Positions 9,190 through 18,108 of a stretch of 64,000 nt of DNA are shown in pieces. The stretch is from Burkholderiales bacterium (GTDB lineage Bacteria; Pseudomonadota; Gammaproteobacteria; Burkholderiales; Burkholderiaceae_C). The translations under genes and the position numbers were made by a program. Numbering within the stretch: the stretch's first letter is position 1; each line of letters starts with the position of its first letter. The DNA lies in assembly GCA_016213325.1 (NCBI GenBank), contig JACRAY010000006.1, positions 1 through 64,000 of the forward strand, written 5' to 3'. The notes under the pieces were generated by a model. It saw only the letters and a program-made list of their open reading frames with translations, had not been told where the DNA came from and made no database searches.

Positions 9190-10098
9190 CTAGCCGCCGA
9201 ACGCCTGTTCGCTCGGGTCGGGCAGTTCCTGTTCTTCCGCTGTACCGTGAAGGGCAGCCATGCGGCAGCTCTCGGACCAGCGCTCGTGCGCAACCCGTTC
9301 CTGGTCGCCGAAGCGCCTGAGCCGCGCCATGAGGTCGTCGAAGTCGACCTGGTGCCCGTCGAAGTCGGGACCGTCCACGCAGGCGAAGCGGACCTGGCCG
9401 CCCACCTTCACGCGGCAGCCGCCGCACATGCCGGTGCCGTCCACCATGATCGGGTTGACGCTCACCATCGTGCGGATCCCGCGCGCGCGGGTCGCGTCGG
9501 CGCAGGCTTTCATCATCACGGGCGGCCCTATCGCCACCACTTCGTCGATGTCCGGATGCCGCTCGAGCGCCAGCTGCAGGCCATCGGTCACGAAGCCCCG
9601 GATCCCGGCCGAGCCGTCGTTGGTGCAGAGGATGAGGTCATCGCAGGCGTTGCGGAACTTGTCTTCCCAGAACACCAGCTCCTTGCTGCGGAAGCCGAGC
9701 ACGCCGATCACCTGGGCGCCGGCCTCCTTGAAGCCGCGCGCCTGCGGGAACACGGGTGCGACACCGAGCCCGCCGCCCACGCACAGCACCTTCTTCGCAT
9801 GGCTCAGGGGACTCGGGATGCCCATCGGCCCCGCCAGCGCATGCATGGAGCCGCCTACGCGGCACTCCTGCTGCATCTGCCGCGTGGTCTTGCCGACGGC
9901 CTGGATCACGAGCGTGACGGTGCCGCGTTCGCGGTCGTAGTCGGCGATGGTGAGCGGAATGCGTTCGCCGAGGCGGTCGTGCATCACGATGACGAACTGC
10001 CCCGGCCTCGCGGCCTTCGCCATCAGCGGATGGCGGACCTCGAGCATGAAGGTCACGTCGGAGTAATCCTCGCGCGTGACGATCCCGAATTCGGACAT
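9190..10098 (-). CDS. NfnA-like FAD/[2Fe-2S] ferredoxin:NADP reductase subunit
   Basis: A 302-residue dihydroorotate-dehydrogenase-electron-transfer/sulfide-dehydrogenase-type subunit. The N-terminal beta-barrel holds the flavin (RPGQFVIVMHD and ERIPLTIADYD), the middle is the NAD-binding fold starting at VLCVGGGLGVAPVFP, and the C-terminal MCGGC plus a later Cys ligate a [2Fe-2S] cluster. In anaerobes, NfnA and NfnB couple NADH, NADPH and ferredoxin. It is the first gene of the operon and is followed by the NfnB-like gene after 14 bases. The 221 bases upstream hold no gene and presumably the operon promoter. Confidence 0.88.
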   Translation of the reverse strand: MSEFGIVTREDYSDVTFMLEVRHPLMAKAARPGQFVIVMHDRLGERIPLTIADYDRERGTVTLVIQAVGKTTRQMQQECRVGGSMHALAGPMGIPSPLSHAKKVLCVGGGLGVAPVFPQARGFKEAGAQVIGVLGFRSKELVFWEDKFRNACDDLILCTNDGSAGIRGFVTDGLQLALERHPDIDEVVAIGPPVMMKACADATRARGIRTMVSVNPIMVDGTGMCGGCRVKVGGQVRFACVDGPDFDGHQVDFDDLMARLRRFGDQERVAHERWSESCRMAALHGTAEEQELPDPSEQAFGG

Positions 10099-10319
10099 GG
10101 CTGGCCCCTGGTCGGCCCATGCCCTGATGCGCTCCGGATTCGATCAGGCTGGCTATGCGGTCGGGCCGTCGAGCGGCTTGCGCCTGCTGGCGCTTTCCGA
10201 AGCGCCTCGACGGTCACGGGCAGTATCAGGTCCGCTGCCCGGGAGGGGCTTGATGAAAGTCAATGATGCTCGCGCGCCTCGCAGCGCGCATCACGCAACG
10301 TGTCGCAGCACCGAGCAAG

Positions 10320-11174
10320 CTACTGCTTCAGCAGCCTGTCTGCATAGTCTTGCCAGGGCACATCGTTAGCCAGGCCCTCGAAGGTGCCGTCGCGCGCCTG
10401 GTCGGCTACCCACTGCTGCTTGTCGGCGATGGCCGCAGCCATCAATGGCTCGAAGCCTGCCTCGCGCACGGTGTTGGCTGCTTCGCGCATCTCCTCGGCG
10501 CGGCGCTGGCCGTGCTGCACGACGCGGCTGAAGAAGTAGGCGCCCTGCCGGCTCCAGTCGATGCTGGGGAATGTCTCCTGCAGCGTGGGCAACACATGGC
10601 CTTCGACGCCGTACGCCCGCGCCGTCGCGTAGCTCTCGATCACCAGCGCTTCCAGGCCCTTGATCATCACGCTGCGGCACATCTTGATCGCGCTCGCCAC
10701 ACCGAGTTGCTCGCTCACGGCCTTCGCATCCATGCCCCACGCCTGCAGGTGTTGCGCCAGCTCCGCCGCGCGCGCGCCACCCAGCAACATCGGCACGCGA
10801 ATGCCGTAGGGCGGCACCGACGTCATGACGCCGGCTTCGACGTAGTGGCCGCCCGCGGCTTCGATCGCAGCGCCCGCCTGCTGCTTCGTGCCGGGGGACG
10901 CCGAATTGAGGTCGAGGAACACGGTGCCGGGCCGGATGGACAGCGCCGCTTCTTGCGCGGCCACCAGCGTGTTTGAAGCCGTCACGGCGGAGATCACGAG
11001 CTCGCTCGCCTCGCACAGCTCGCGCATCGACGACACGGCTTCAGGACACTTTGCGGCTGCGTCGGCGAACTTCAGGTCCCATGCCCGCAATTGTTCGACC
11101 TGCGGTGCGAGCCCGGCCGCGAAGATCCGGCCGACTTCGCCGAAGCCGACCAGCCCGATGCGCTTGGGATTCAT
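10320..11174 (-). CDS. NAD(P)-dependent beta-hydroxyacid dehydrogenase-like protein with DUF1932
   Basis: A 284-residue protein with an N-terminal 6-phosphogluconate-dehydrogenase-type Rossmann fold (RIGLVGFGEVG) and a C-terminal helical DUF1932 domain containing the conserved Lys of ASAIKMCRSVMIKG. It would oxidise or reduce a hydroxy acid; the substrate is unknown. The ATG at 11174 is preferred over the GTG three codons upstream because AAGGAG sits 8 bases before the ATG and overlaps the GTG. It is the last gene of the GntR/TRAP/Bug unit, 16 bases after the Bug gene, which suggests it acts on the imported compound. Confidence 0.8.
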   Translation of the reverse strand: MNPKRIGLVGFGEVGRIFAAGLAPQVEQLRAWDLKFADAAAKCPEAVSSMRELCEASELVISAVTASNTLVAAQEAALSIRPGTVFLDLNSASPGTKQQAGAAIEAAGGHYVEAGVMTSVPPYGIRVPMLLGGARAAELAQHLQAWGMDAKAVSEQLGVASAIKMCRSVMIKGLEALVIESYATARAYGVEGHVLPTLQETFPSIDWSRQGAYFFSRVVQHGQRRAEEMREAANTVREAGFEPLMAAAIADKQQWVADQARDGTFEGLANDVPWQDYADRLLKQ

Positions 11175-11190
11175 GCGATGCACTCCTTGT

Positions 11191-12165
11191 TCATTGCCGC
11201 GGGATGCCGGCCTTCGCGATCACCGCGGACCAGCGGCGGATTTCGTCGCCCAGCAGCGCAGCCAGTTGCTCCGGGCTGCTGGCACGCGCTTCGACGTCCA
11301 GCGCGGCAAGCCGCTGGCGCACCGCAGGGGACGCCAGCACGGCTTGCAGTTCGCGGTTGAGGCGCAGCACGACGTCGCGCGGAGTCTTCGCAGGCGCGGC
11401 CACCGCGTTCCATGACGACACGTCGAAGCCCGCGAGCGTCCCGCCCGCTTCCGCCACGGTGGCCACCTGCGACTGGCCCGCCGGACGCCTGCCGCCCATC
11501 ACGGCCAGCACGCGCAAGGCTTTCGCGTCGACCTGGGCTTTCACCGGCCCGAGGATCTCGACCGCGGCATCCACCTCGCCTGCGCGCAATGCCGTGATGA
11601 CGGCCGGTGTGCCGTTGAAGGGAACCACCTGCACTTGCACCTGCGCGGCCGACTTGAACAGTTCCGCGGCCAGGTTCTGCGTGCTGCCCACGTTGACGGT
11701 GGCGATGTTCAGCTTGCCGGGATTCGCCTTCGCCGCGGCCAGCAAGTCCTGCAGTGTCTTCTGGCGCGAGCCTTCCGGCACGAGGATCGCGATGTCGAAC
11801 AGCCCCAATAGCGATATGGGCGCGAAGTCCTTCTGCGGATCGAACGGCAGCCGGGCGAACAGCCCCGCGCTGACCGCCGTGCCGTTGCTCATGAGCAGCA
11901 GCGTGTGGCCATCGGGCTCGGCACGTGCCACCAGCTCGCCTGCCGACACGCCACCGGCGCCCGGCTTGTTCTCGATGACGACGCTTTGTCCCAGGCGCTC
12001 GCCCAACGCCTGCCCGACGGCACGCGCGGTGAGGTCGGCGATGCCGCCTGGGCCGAACGGCACGACGATGCGCAGCGGCCTTGCCGGCCAGGCCTGTTGC
12101 GCGATGGCCGGCTGCGCCAACGCGGCAGCGGCCGCTGCCAGGAACTGCCTGCGTTCAATCACCAT
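11191..12165 (-). CDS. Bug/TctC-family periplasmic solute-binding protein
   Basis: A 324-residue protein with a signal peptide (twin Arg, Ala-rich core, cleavage near AIAQQA) and the typical Bug start PLRIVVPFGPGGIADLTARA, followed by VIENKPGAGG. Bug proteins bind carboxylates, amides or aromatic acids in the periplasm and are often orphan. It starts 8 bases after the TRAP large permease stop, so a TRAP transporter and a Bug receptor share one transcript without any TctA/TctB gene. Confidence 0.9.
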   Translation of the reverse strand: MVIERRQFLAAAAAALAQPAIAQQAWPARPLRIVVPFGPGGIADLTARAVGQALGERLGQSVVIENKPGAGGVSAGELVARAEPDGHTLLLMSNGTAVSAGLFARLPFDPQKDFAPISLLGLFDIAILVPEGSRQKTLQDLLAAAKANPGKLNIATVNVGSTQNLAAELFKSAAQVQVQVVPFNGTPAVITALRAGEVDAAVEILGPVKAQVDAKALRVLAVMGGRRPAGQSQVATVAEAGGTLAGFDVSSWNAVAAPAKTPRDVVLRLNRELQAVLASPAVRQRLAALDVEARASSPEQLAALLGDEIRRWSAVIAKAGIPRQ

Positions 12166-12173
12166 GCGCCATG

Positions 12174-13496
12174 CTAGAACAACACACGCACCAGCAGCAG
12201 CGTGATGGACGGAAAAACCAGCAGCAGCACCACCCGGATGGCGTCCCAGGCCAGGAACGGGAACACGCCCTTGTAGGTCTCGCTCATGGGCGTATCGCGC
12301 GCCAGGTTGTTGACCACGTAGACGTTCAGCCCGACGGGCGGCGCGATCAGCCCGATCCCCACCGTCATCAGCACCAGCACGCCGAACCAGATGGCCTTGC
12401 CCTCGGGCGCCAGGCCCCACAGGTCCAGCGCCATCACCGCCGGGAAGATCACGGGGATGGTGAGCAGCAGCATCGACAGTTCGTCCATGACGCAGCCGAG
12501 CACCACGTACAGCAGCAGCACGGCCACCACGACGGTGATGGGCGGCACCTGCAGCTGCGTGACCCAGGCCGCGATCTTCGCCGGCATCTCGGTCAGCGCG
12601 AGCGACGCGTTCATCATGTCGGCGCCCAGGAAGATCATGAACACCATGGCCGTCGCTTCGGCGCTGCTGACCAGGGCCCGCTGCATGCCGGCCCCATCGA
12701 GTTCGCGGCGCGCCAGGCCCATCGCGAAGGTGAGGAGCGCACCGATGGCGGCGCCTTCGGTGGGCGAGAACACGCCGCCGTAGATGCCGCCGAACACGAC
12801 CAGGAAGATCGTCGCGATCGGCCACACGTTGCCCAGCGCCCGCCAGCGTGCGGCCCACGACTGCGGCTCGCTGGGCGTCGCCAACTCCGGCCGGGCACGC
12901 ACGTAGAGATAGATCACGGCGAGGTAGCCGAACATCGCCAGCAGGCCCGGGATCATGGCGGCGGCGAACAGCTTGGCGATGTTCTGCTCAGTCAGGATGG
13001 CATACACGACCAGCGGCACCGAAGGCGGGATCAGGATGCCCAGCGTGCCGCCTGCCGCCAGCGTGGCGGTGGCCAGCCGGCCGTGGTAGCCGTGGGCCCG
13101 CATCTCCGGGTAGGCCACCTGCGTGATCGTGGCCGACGTCGCCACCGACGAGCCGCAAATGGCACCGAAAGCGCCCGCACTGAGCACCGCCGCCATGGCC
13201 AGCCCGCCGCGGATGTGGCCGACAAAGGCGGCCGCGGCGCGGAACAGGTCGCGGCTCAGCCCGCCCTGCGTGGCGAACTGGCCCATCAGCAGGAACAGCG
13301 GAATCACGCTCAGCTCGTACTGCGTGAGGCGCGCCACCGCGCTGCCCTTCAGCAGGTTGAGCAGCGCGGCGTCGCCGGACAGGGTGAGATAGCCGACCGC
13401 ACCGGGTATGAACATGGCTGCGGCGATGGGAATGCGCAGCCCCATCAGCACCAGCATGCCGCCGAACATCGTGAGGCCGACGCCGGCAGCGCTCAC
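12174..13496 (-). CDS. dctM: TRAP transporter large permease (DctM type)
   Basis: About 440 residues of strongly hydrophobic sequence with a dozen predicted membrane segments and family blocks such as GAFGAICGSSVATSATITQ, LIPPSVPLVVYA and the C-terminal IGLIAPPVGLNVYVVNN. It is the Na+/H+-driven permease of a tripartite carboxylate importer. I chose the GTG at 13496, which overlaps the DctQ stop as GTGA. An ATG at 13469 (431 aa) would match the usual family length equally well. Confidence 0.88.
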   Translation of the reverse strand: MSAAGVGLTMFGGMLVLMGLRIPIAAAMFIPGAVGYLTLSGDAALLNLLKGSAVARLTQYELSVIPLFLLMGQFATQGGLSRDLFRAAAAFVGHIRGGLAMAAVLSAGAFGAICGSSVATSATITQVAYPEMRAHGYHGRLATATLAAGGTLGILIPPSVPLVVYAILTEQNIAKLFAAAMIPGLLAMFGYLAVIYLYVRARPELATPSEPQSWAARWRALGNVWPIATIFLVVFGGIYGGVFSPTEGAAIGALLTFAMGLARRELDGAGMQRALVSSAEATAMVFMIFLGADMMNASLALTEMPAKIAAWVTQLQVPPITVVVAVLLLYVVLGCVMDELSMLLLTIPVIFPAVMALDLWGLAPEGKAIWFGVLVLMTVGIGLIAPPVGLNVYVVNNLARDTPMSETYKGVFPFLAWDAIRVVLLLVFPSITLLLVRVLF

Positions 13497-13993
13497 CGCC
13501 GGGCCCCGTGCATCAGCTCGATGGCCTGCCCGCTGCCATGCAGCCAGGCCTGGGCGGCCGCGAGCACACCCGCCAGCGCCAGCCCGGGTGCCAGCGAGGC
13601 GTACGCCCACCACATCGGCAGGCCGATGATCATGGTGGTTTCCTGCGCCTGGCGCACCGCCAGCGCGCCGGCGCCTGTGCGCCAAGCCAGCACGCCATAC
13701 ATGGCAACCAGGCACAGCGCACCTGCAGCGTCCAGCAGGCGCAGCTTGCGCTCAGCCATCTTCTGGGTGAAGAAGTCGACGATGATGTTGCCGCCGTGCA
13801 GTTGGCACCACGGCAGGCTGAGCGAGATGGCCAGCGCTATGCCCATCTGCGTGAGCTCGACGTCGCCGGGGATCGGTGCCTTGAACACCGCCCGCCCGAC
13901 CACGCTGACCGTGGTCATCAGCCCGACGCCCATCGCCACCACGGCGCCGGCGAGCGCGAACCAGAGCGTCAGCCGACGCAGGGCCTGCAACAT
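13493..13993 (-). CDS. dctQ: TRAP transporter small permease (DctQ type)
   Basis: A 166-residue membrane protein with four hydrophobic segments and the DctQ-type PGDVELTQMGIALAISLSLP helix pair. It bridges the receptor-facing side and the large permease. It lies between the DctP-like gene (46-base gap) and the large permease (4-base overlap). Confidence 0.85.
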   Translation of the reverse strand: MLQALRRLTLWFALAGAVVAMGVGLMTTVSVVGRAVFKAPIPGDVELTQMGIALAISLSLPWCQLHGGNIIVDFFTQKMAERKLRLLDAAGALCLVAMYGVLAWRTGAGALAVRQAQETTMIIGLPMWWAYASLAPGLALAGVLAAAQAWLHGSGQAIELMHGARR

Positions 13994-14039
13994 GTCTTCT
14001 CCTCTTGTGCCGGCCCCTGGCGCGGCGTGGGCGCCGTGC

Positions 14040-15074
14040 TTACTTGCGGTACTTCGCCAGCAGGTCCCGCGCTTCCTGCAGCATCTGCTTGCCCGGCAGG
14101 CCTCGCTTGTCCATGTCGGCCACCCACTCGTCGTACAGACTGGCCGACGCCTTCACCCACGTGTCGGTCTCGGCGGCGGTGAGGCGCGTGAACTGGTTGC
14201 CGCGGTCCTGCGCCATCTTGCGCCCGGCGGCCTGGCTCTCGTCCCACACCTTGCCGATGTGCCGCGAGAGTGCTGCGCCGCTGTTGTTGTCGATCACCCG
14301 CTTCAGGTCGGCCGGCAGCGAGTCGTACCTGGCCTGGTTCATCGCAAACACAAAGCCCGCGCTGTACATCGCCGGGCGCGACGGATCGGTTTCGGTGTGG
14401 TACTTCGTCATCTCGTGCAGCTTGAACGCGGGAATCACTTCCCACGGCAGCACGAAACCGTCGATGGTGCCCTTCGACAGCGCGTCGGCAACGCCGGTCA
14501 CGGGCATGCCCACCGGCGTGGCCCCCAGCTTGGCGAGCAGCTTGTTGGTCTGGCGCGTGGGTGCCCGCAGCTTCAGGCCCTTGAAGTCGTCGAGCGACTT
14601 CACCGGCTTGGTGGCCGTGTGCACGTAGCCTTCGTCGTGCACCCAGGTCGCGAGCACCTTGGTGCCCGGGAACTCACGCGTGCCGTACTTCTGCAGGTAG
14701 TCCCAGGCAGCAGCGGCGCCGACTTCCGCGGAGTTGGTCATGAACGGCAGTTCGAACACTTCCATGGCGGGAAAGCGTCCCGGCGTGTAGCCGGGCAAGG
14801 TGATCGTCAGGTCGTCCACCCCGTCCTTCACGCGGTCCACCAGCTGCGGCGGCGTGCCGCCACCCGACATCGCGTGCAGCATCTGGCAGCGGATGCGGTT
14901 GTTCGACTCGGCGGCCACCTTCTCGCACCACGGGCCGATGACGCGCACCGGCGCCATCGCCTGGGACGGCCAGATGTGGTGGAACTTCAGGATCACCTCC
15001 TGGGCCGCCGCGGCCTGGGCCGCCGCGGCCAGCAGGATGGCGGCCGAGGCCTTGAGCAATGGGTGCTTCGTCAT
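14040..15074 (-). CDS. dctP: TRAP transporter periplasmic receptor (DctP type)
   Basis: A 344-residue secreted receptor. The signal peptide ends near AQAAAAQE, and the mature part has family features such as FHHIWPSQAM, GLKLRAPTRQTNKLLAKLGA and the conserved TIDGFVLPWEVIP segment. Start ATG 15074 has AAGGAG just upstream; an in-frame upstream extension has no signal-peptide character. The ligand is unknown. Its place beside GntR and divergent vanAB suggests an aromatic or related carboxylate. Confidence 0.88.
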   Translation of the reverse strand: MTKHPLLKASAAILLAAAAQAAAAQEVILKFHHIWPSQAMAPVRVIGPWCEKVAAESNNRIRCQMLHAMSGGGTPPQLVDRVKDGVDDLTITLPGYTPGRFPAMEVFELPFMTNSAEVGAAAAWDYLQKYGTREFPGTKVLATWVHDEGYVHTATKPVKSLDDFKGLKLRAPTRQTNKLLAKLGATPVGMPVTGVADALSKGTIDGFVLPWEVIPAFKLHEMTKYHTETDPSRPAMYSAGFVFAMNQARYDSLPADLKRVIDNNSGAALSRHIGKVWDESQAAGRKMAQDRGNQFTRLTAAETDTWVKASASLYDEWVADMDKRGLPGKQMLQEARDLLAKYRK

Positions 15075-15185
15075 GTGGGTGTCTCCTTTGCGCTTGGATG
15101 GTGGTGGATTGTCGGGCTGCGGGCCCGGCATGCAAAGCCGGGCCAGGTCTACCAGTTATCAATAATTGCGATAGTTGCGCTGTCG

Positions 15186-15941
15186 CTATGCGGGTTTTCT
15201 CGGAGCGGGCTCGCGGATCAGGTGCACGGCAGGCATCAGCCGCGAGTCGCGGCGCTGCACCACTTCGCGCAGGTTGCGCTGCGCCAGCCGCGAGTGCTCG
15301 CGCATGATGGCCTCGGCGCGCGCGCCTTCGCGCCGGCCAATGGCATCGAGCACCTGCCGGTGCTGGTCCTGCGCCACTATGAGCATGTCGCGCGCGCGCG
15401 CTGAGTTGGCCTGCACGATGACGAAGCCCGATGGCGACGCGAAAGGCAGGCTCACGACACGCTCCAGTTCCCGCGCCACCACGTGGCTGCCTGCCAGGTC
15501 GCTCATCAGGTTGTGGAAGCGCTGGTTCAAGTCCACGTACCGCTGGAACGATTCGTCGTCCAGCGCCGGCTGCTCCAGCACCTGGTCGATGCGCGCCAGG
15601 CACTCCTGCGCTTCGGCCAGCACTGCGGCGGGAGCGCCGCGCTCGGCGGCGAGGCGCGCGGCCAAGCCCTCGATCGTCCCGCGCAGTTCGATGGCGTCGG
15701 ACACCTCGCGTTCGGAAAACGTGCGCACCGCGTAGCCCCCGCCGGGCATGCCTTCGAGCAGGCCCTCCTGCTCCAGCCGCATCAGGGCGGTGCGAATCGG
15801 CGTACGCGACACACCGAGCTTTTCCACGATGGCGAGTTCGGCGATGCGCTCTCCCGCCGGCAACTCGCCGGCCAGGATCATTTCGCGCAGCCTCAGCTGC
15901 GCCTTGACGGCCTGCGAGCCGCTGGTTTCCAGTTCCAACAT
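15186..15941 (-). CDS. GntR-family (FCD) transcriptional regulator
   Basis: A 251-residue regulator with an N-terminal winged HTH (about 15-75, including SRTPIRTALMRLEQEGLLE) and a C-terminal all-helical FCD ligand domain. It is transcribed divergently from vanA and heads the TRAP/Bug unit. The 152-base gap to vanA holds two TGTATACA palindromes, the kind of site FCD regulators recognise. It is therefore a strong candidate to control both directions, with vanillate or a related aromatic acid as inducer (inference). Confidence 0.88.
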   Translation of the reverse strand: MLELETSGSQAVKAQLRLREMILAGELPAGERIAELAIVEKLGVSRTPIRTALMRLEQEGLLEGMPGGGYAVRTFSEREVSDAIELRGTIEGLAARLAAERGAPAAVLAEAQECLARIDQVLEQPALDDESFQRYVDLNQRFHNLMSDLAGSHVVARELERVVSLPFASPSGFVIVQANSARARDMLIVAQDQHRQVLDAIGRREGARAEAIMREHSRLAQRNLREVVQRRDSRLMPAVHLIREPAPRKPA

Positions 15942-15951
15942 CGTTCGTCAG

Positions 15952-15959
15952 TGTATACA
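15952..15959. promoter_or_regulatory. Putative GntR operator, regulator-proximal copy
   Basis: A perfect palindrome, TGTATACA, 11 bases upstream of the GntR start codon. The same octamer recurs 85 bases away on the vanA side. Confidence 0.55.
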
Positions 15960-16036
15960 GGGAGAACGAAAACGCCAAGATGACGAACCTTTAAGTTCTC
16001 CATAACAACTTGGAATTTCAGATCTACGGGTTTTTG

Positions 16037-16044
16037 TGTATACA
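16037..16044. promoter_or_regulatory. Putative GntR operator, vanA-proximal copy
   Basis: The second perfect TGTATACA palindrome, about 50 bases upstream of the vanA ATG. Two copies in one divergent region fit cooperative binding or looping by a dimeric FCD regulator. Confidence 0.55.
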
Positions 16045-16093
16045 TCGGGTGTCGCTTGCCGATAATCCGCGGGTCGAACCCAAGGACCTCCCC

Positions 16094-17137
16094 ATGTTCC
16101 CCAAAAACGCCTGGTACGTCGCCTGCACCCCCGACGAAATCGACGAGAAGCCGCTGGGGCGCACCGTCTGCAACGAGCGCATCTGTTTCTATCGCGGCGA
16201 CGACGGGAAGGTCGCGGCCGTCGAGGACTTCTGCCCGCACCGGGGCGCCAAGCTGTCGCTGGGCTCCGTGTGCGAGGGCAAGCTGGTGTGCGGCTACCAC
16301 GGGCTCGTGATGGGTTGCGACGGCAAGACGGTGGCCATGCCCGGCCAGCGCGTGCAGGGCTTCCCGAAGATCCGCGCGTACCCCGTGGTCGAGCGCTACG
16401 GCTTCATCTGGGTGTGGCCCGGCGACGCGGCGCTGGCCGACGAAGGCAAGATCCACCATCTGGAGTGGGCCGACAGCCCCGACTGGGCCTACGGCGGCGG
16501 GCTGTACCGCATAGCCTGCGACTACCGCCTGATGGTCGACAACCTGATGGACCTGACGCACGAGACCTACGTGCACGCCGGCAGCATCGGGCAGAAGGAG
16601 ATCGACGAGACGCCGGTGAGCACGAAGGCCGAGGGCGACCGCGTGGTCACCAGCCGCTTCATGGACAACGTGATGGCGCCGCCCTTCTGGCGTGCCAACC
16701 TGCGCGGCAACCACCTGCCCGACGACCAGCCGGTCGACCGCTGGCAGGTGTGCCACTTCACGCCGCCCAGCCACATCATGATCGAGGTGGGCGTTGCGCT
16801 GGCGGGCCGCGGCGGGTACAACGCCGGGGCGAAGGACAAGGTGTACAGCATCGTGGTGGACTTCCTCACGCCCGAGACCGAAACCAGCATGTGGTATTTC
16901 TGGGGCATGGCGCGCAACTTCAACGTGAAGGACAAGGGCCTGACCGCGCAGATACGCGACGGGCAGGCCCGGGTGTTCGCGGAAGACACCGCCGTGCTCG
17001 AGGCGCAGCAGGCCAACCTGCTGAAGTACCCCGACCGGCGACTGCTGATGCTGAACATCGACGCCGGCGGCGTGCAGTCACGCCGCATCATCGACCGGCT
17101 GGTGGCGCAGGAAAGGCCCCAGGTGCTCGCTGCATGA
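16094..17137 (+). CDS. vanA: Vanillate O-demethylase, oxygenase subunit
   Basis: A 347-residue Rieske non-haem iron oxygenase. The Rieske [2Fe-2S] ligands are Cys47, His49, Cys66 and His69 (FCPHRG and CGYHG). The mononuclear iron site is in DNLMDLTHETYVHAG. VanA uses O2 and electrons from VanB to cleave the methoxy group of vanillate, giving protocatechuate and formaldehyde. Length, start (MFPKNAWYVA) and pairing with a VanB-type reductase support the call. Demethylation of a related methoxy-aromatic such as syringate or 3-O-methylgallate cannot be excluded. The stop overlaps the vanB start as ATGA. Confidence 0.9.
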   Translation: MFPKNAWYVACTPDEIDEKPLGRTVCNERICFYRGDDGKVAAVEDFCPHRGAKLSLGSVCEGKLVCGYHGLVMGCDGKTVAMPGQRVQGFPKIRAYPVVERYGFIWVWPGDAALADEGKIHHLEWADSPDWAYGGGLYRIACDYRLMVDNLMDLTHETYVHAGSIGQKEIDETPVSTKAEGDRVVTSRFMDNVMAPPFWRANLRGNHLPDDQPVDRWQVCHFTPPSHIMIEVGVALAGRGGYNAGAKDKVYSIVVDFLTPETETSMWYFWGMARNFNVKDKGLTAQIRDGQARVFAEDTAVLEAQQANLLKYPDRRLLMLNIDAGGVQSRRIIDRLVAQERPQVLAA

Positions 17138-18090
17138 CGACGCTGACCGTCCGGGTAGCCCGCAAGACGCGCGAAGCCGAAGGCATCGCGGGGTTCGAAC
17201 TCGAGCGCACCGACGGCGCGCCGCTGCCGGGCTTCAGCGCGGGATCGCACATCGACGTGCAGGTGCCCGGCGGCCTTACGCGACAGTATTCGCTGTGCAA
17301 CGACTCGGCCGAGACGCACCGCTACCGTATCGCGGTCCTGCGCGACCCCAACACGCGCGGCGGCTCGGCGGGCATGCACGACAGCGTGAACGAAGGCGAC
17401 ACGTTGCAGGTGAGCGAGCCGCGCAACCACTTCCCGCTGGTGCACGCGCAGCGCACGCTGCTGTTCGCGGGCGGCATCGGCGTGACGCCGCTGCTGTGCA
17501 TGGCGCAGCGCCTGCACGCCATCGGCGCCGACTTCACCCTGCACTACTCGACGCGATCGCCGTCGCGCACGGCCTTCATGCAGGAGATCGCCGCGTCGCC
17601 GTTTGCCGGCAAGGTCGTGTTCCACCACGACGACGGCGCGCCGGACCAGATCCTCAACGCCCCGCTGGCCATCGGCCAGCCCGACGCCGGGACCCATATC
17701 TACATCTGCGGCCCCGGCGGCTACATCAACCACGTGGTGCAGGTCGCGCAAGGCATGGGCTGGCCCTCGGCGCAGATCCACCTCGAATACTTCTCCTCGA
17801 CGCCGCAGGACACGTCGGCCGACCGCGCCTTCCAGGTGAAACTGGCCAGCAGCGGCAAGACTTTCGAAGTGGGCGCGAAGGAGACGGTGGTGCAGGCCCT
17901 GCAGAAGCACGGGGTCGAGATCCTGACCTCGTGCGAGCAGGGCGTTTGCGGCACCTGCATCACGCGCGTGCTGGAGGGCGATTGCGACCACCGCGACCTG
18001 TATTTCACCGACGAGGAGAAGGCGCGCAACGACCAGTTCACGCCCTGCTGCTCGCGCGCGAAGACGAACCTGCTTGTGCTTGACCTCTGA
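17134..18090 (+). CDS. vanB: Vanillate O-demethylase, ferredoxin reductase subunit
   Basis: A 318-residue phthalate-dioxygenase-reductase-type protein. It has an FMN-binding barrel (RQYSLCN), an NADH-binding domain (LLFAGGIGVTPLL, YICGPGGYI) and a C-terminal plant-type [2Fe-2S] ferredoxin with SCEQGVCGTC and a distant Cys. It passes electrons from NADH to VanA. Its start overlaps the vanA stop by 4 bases. Confidence 0.92.
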   Translation: MTTLTVRVARKTREAEGIAGFELERTDGAPLPGFSAGSHIDVQVPGGLTRQYSLCNDSAETHRYRIAVLRDPNTRGGSAGMHDSVNEGDTLQVSEPRNHFPLVHAQRTLLFAGGIGVTPLLCMAQRLHAIGADFTLHYSTRSPSRTAFMQEIAASPFAGKVVFHHDDGAPDQILNAPLAIGQPDAGTHIYICGPGGYINHVVQVAQGMGWPSAQIHLEYFSSTPQDTSADRAFQVKLASSGKTFEVGAKETVVQALQKHGVEILTSCEQGVCGTCITRVLEGDCDHRDLYFTDEEKARNDQFTPCCSRAKTNLLVLDL

Positions 18091-18108
18091 AGGATGGAGA
18101 CGACAACG

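Noticed and set aside
5775..9293. One open frame joining the alpha subunit with upstream sequence as a 1172-residue protein
   Set aside because: Only the part after the ATG at 7664 has oxidoreductase homology. The upstream part is an out-of-frame reading of the GltD/NfnB-like gene, which itself is intact.
7679..10098. Glutamate synthase small subunit as the function of the GltD-like gene
   Set aside because: There is no GltB large subunit, and an NfnA-like FAD/[2Fe-2S] gene is directly upstream, which fits a ferredoxin:NAD(P) module better.
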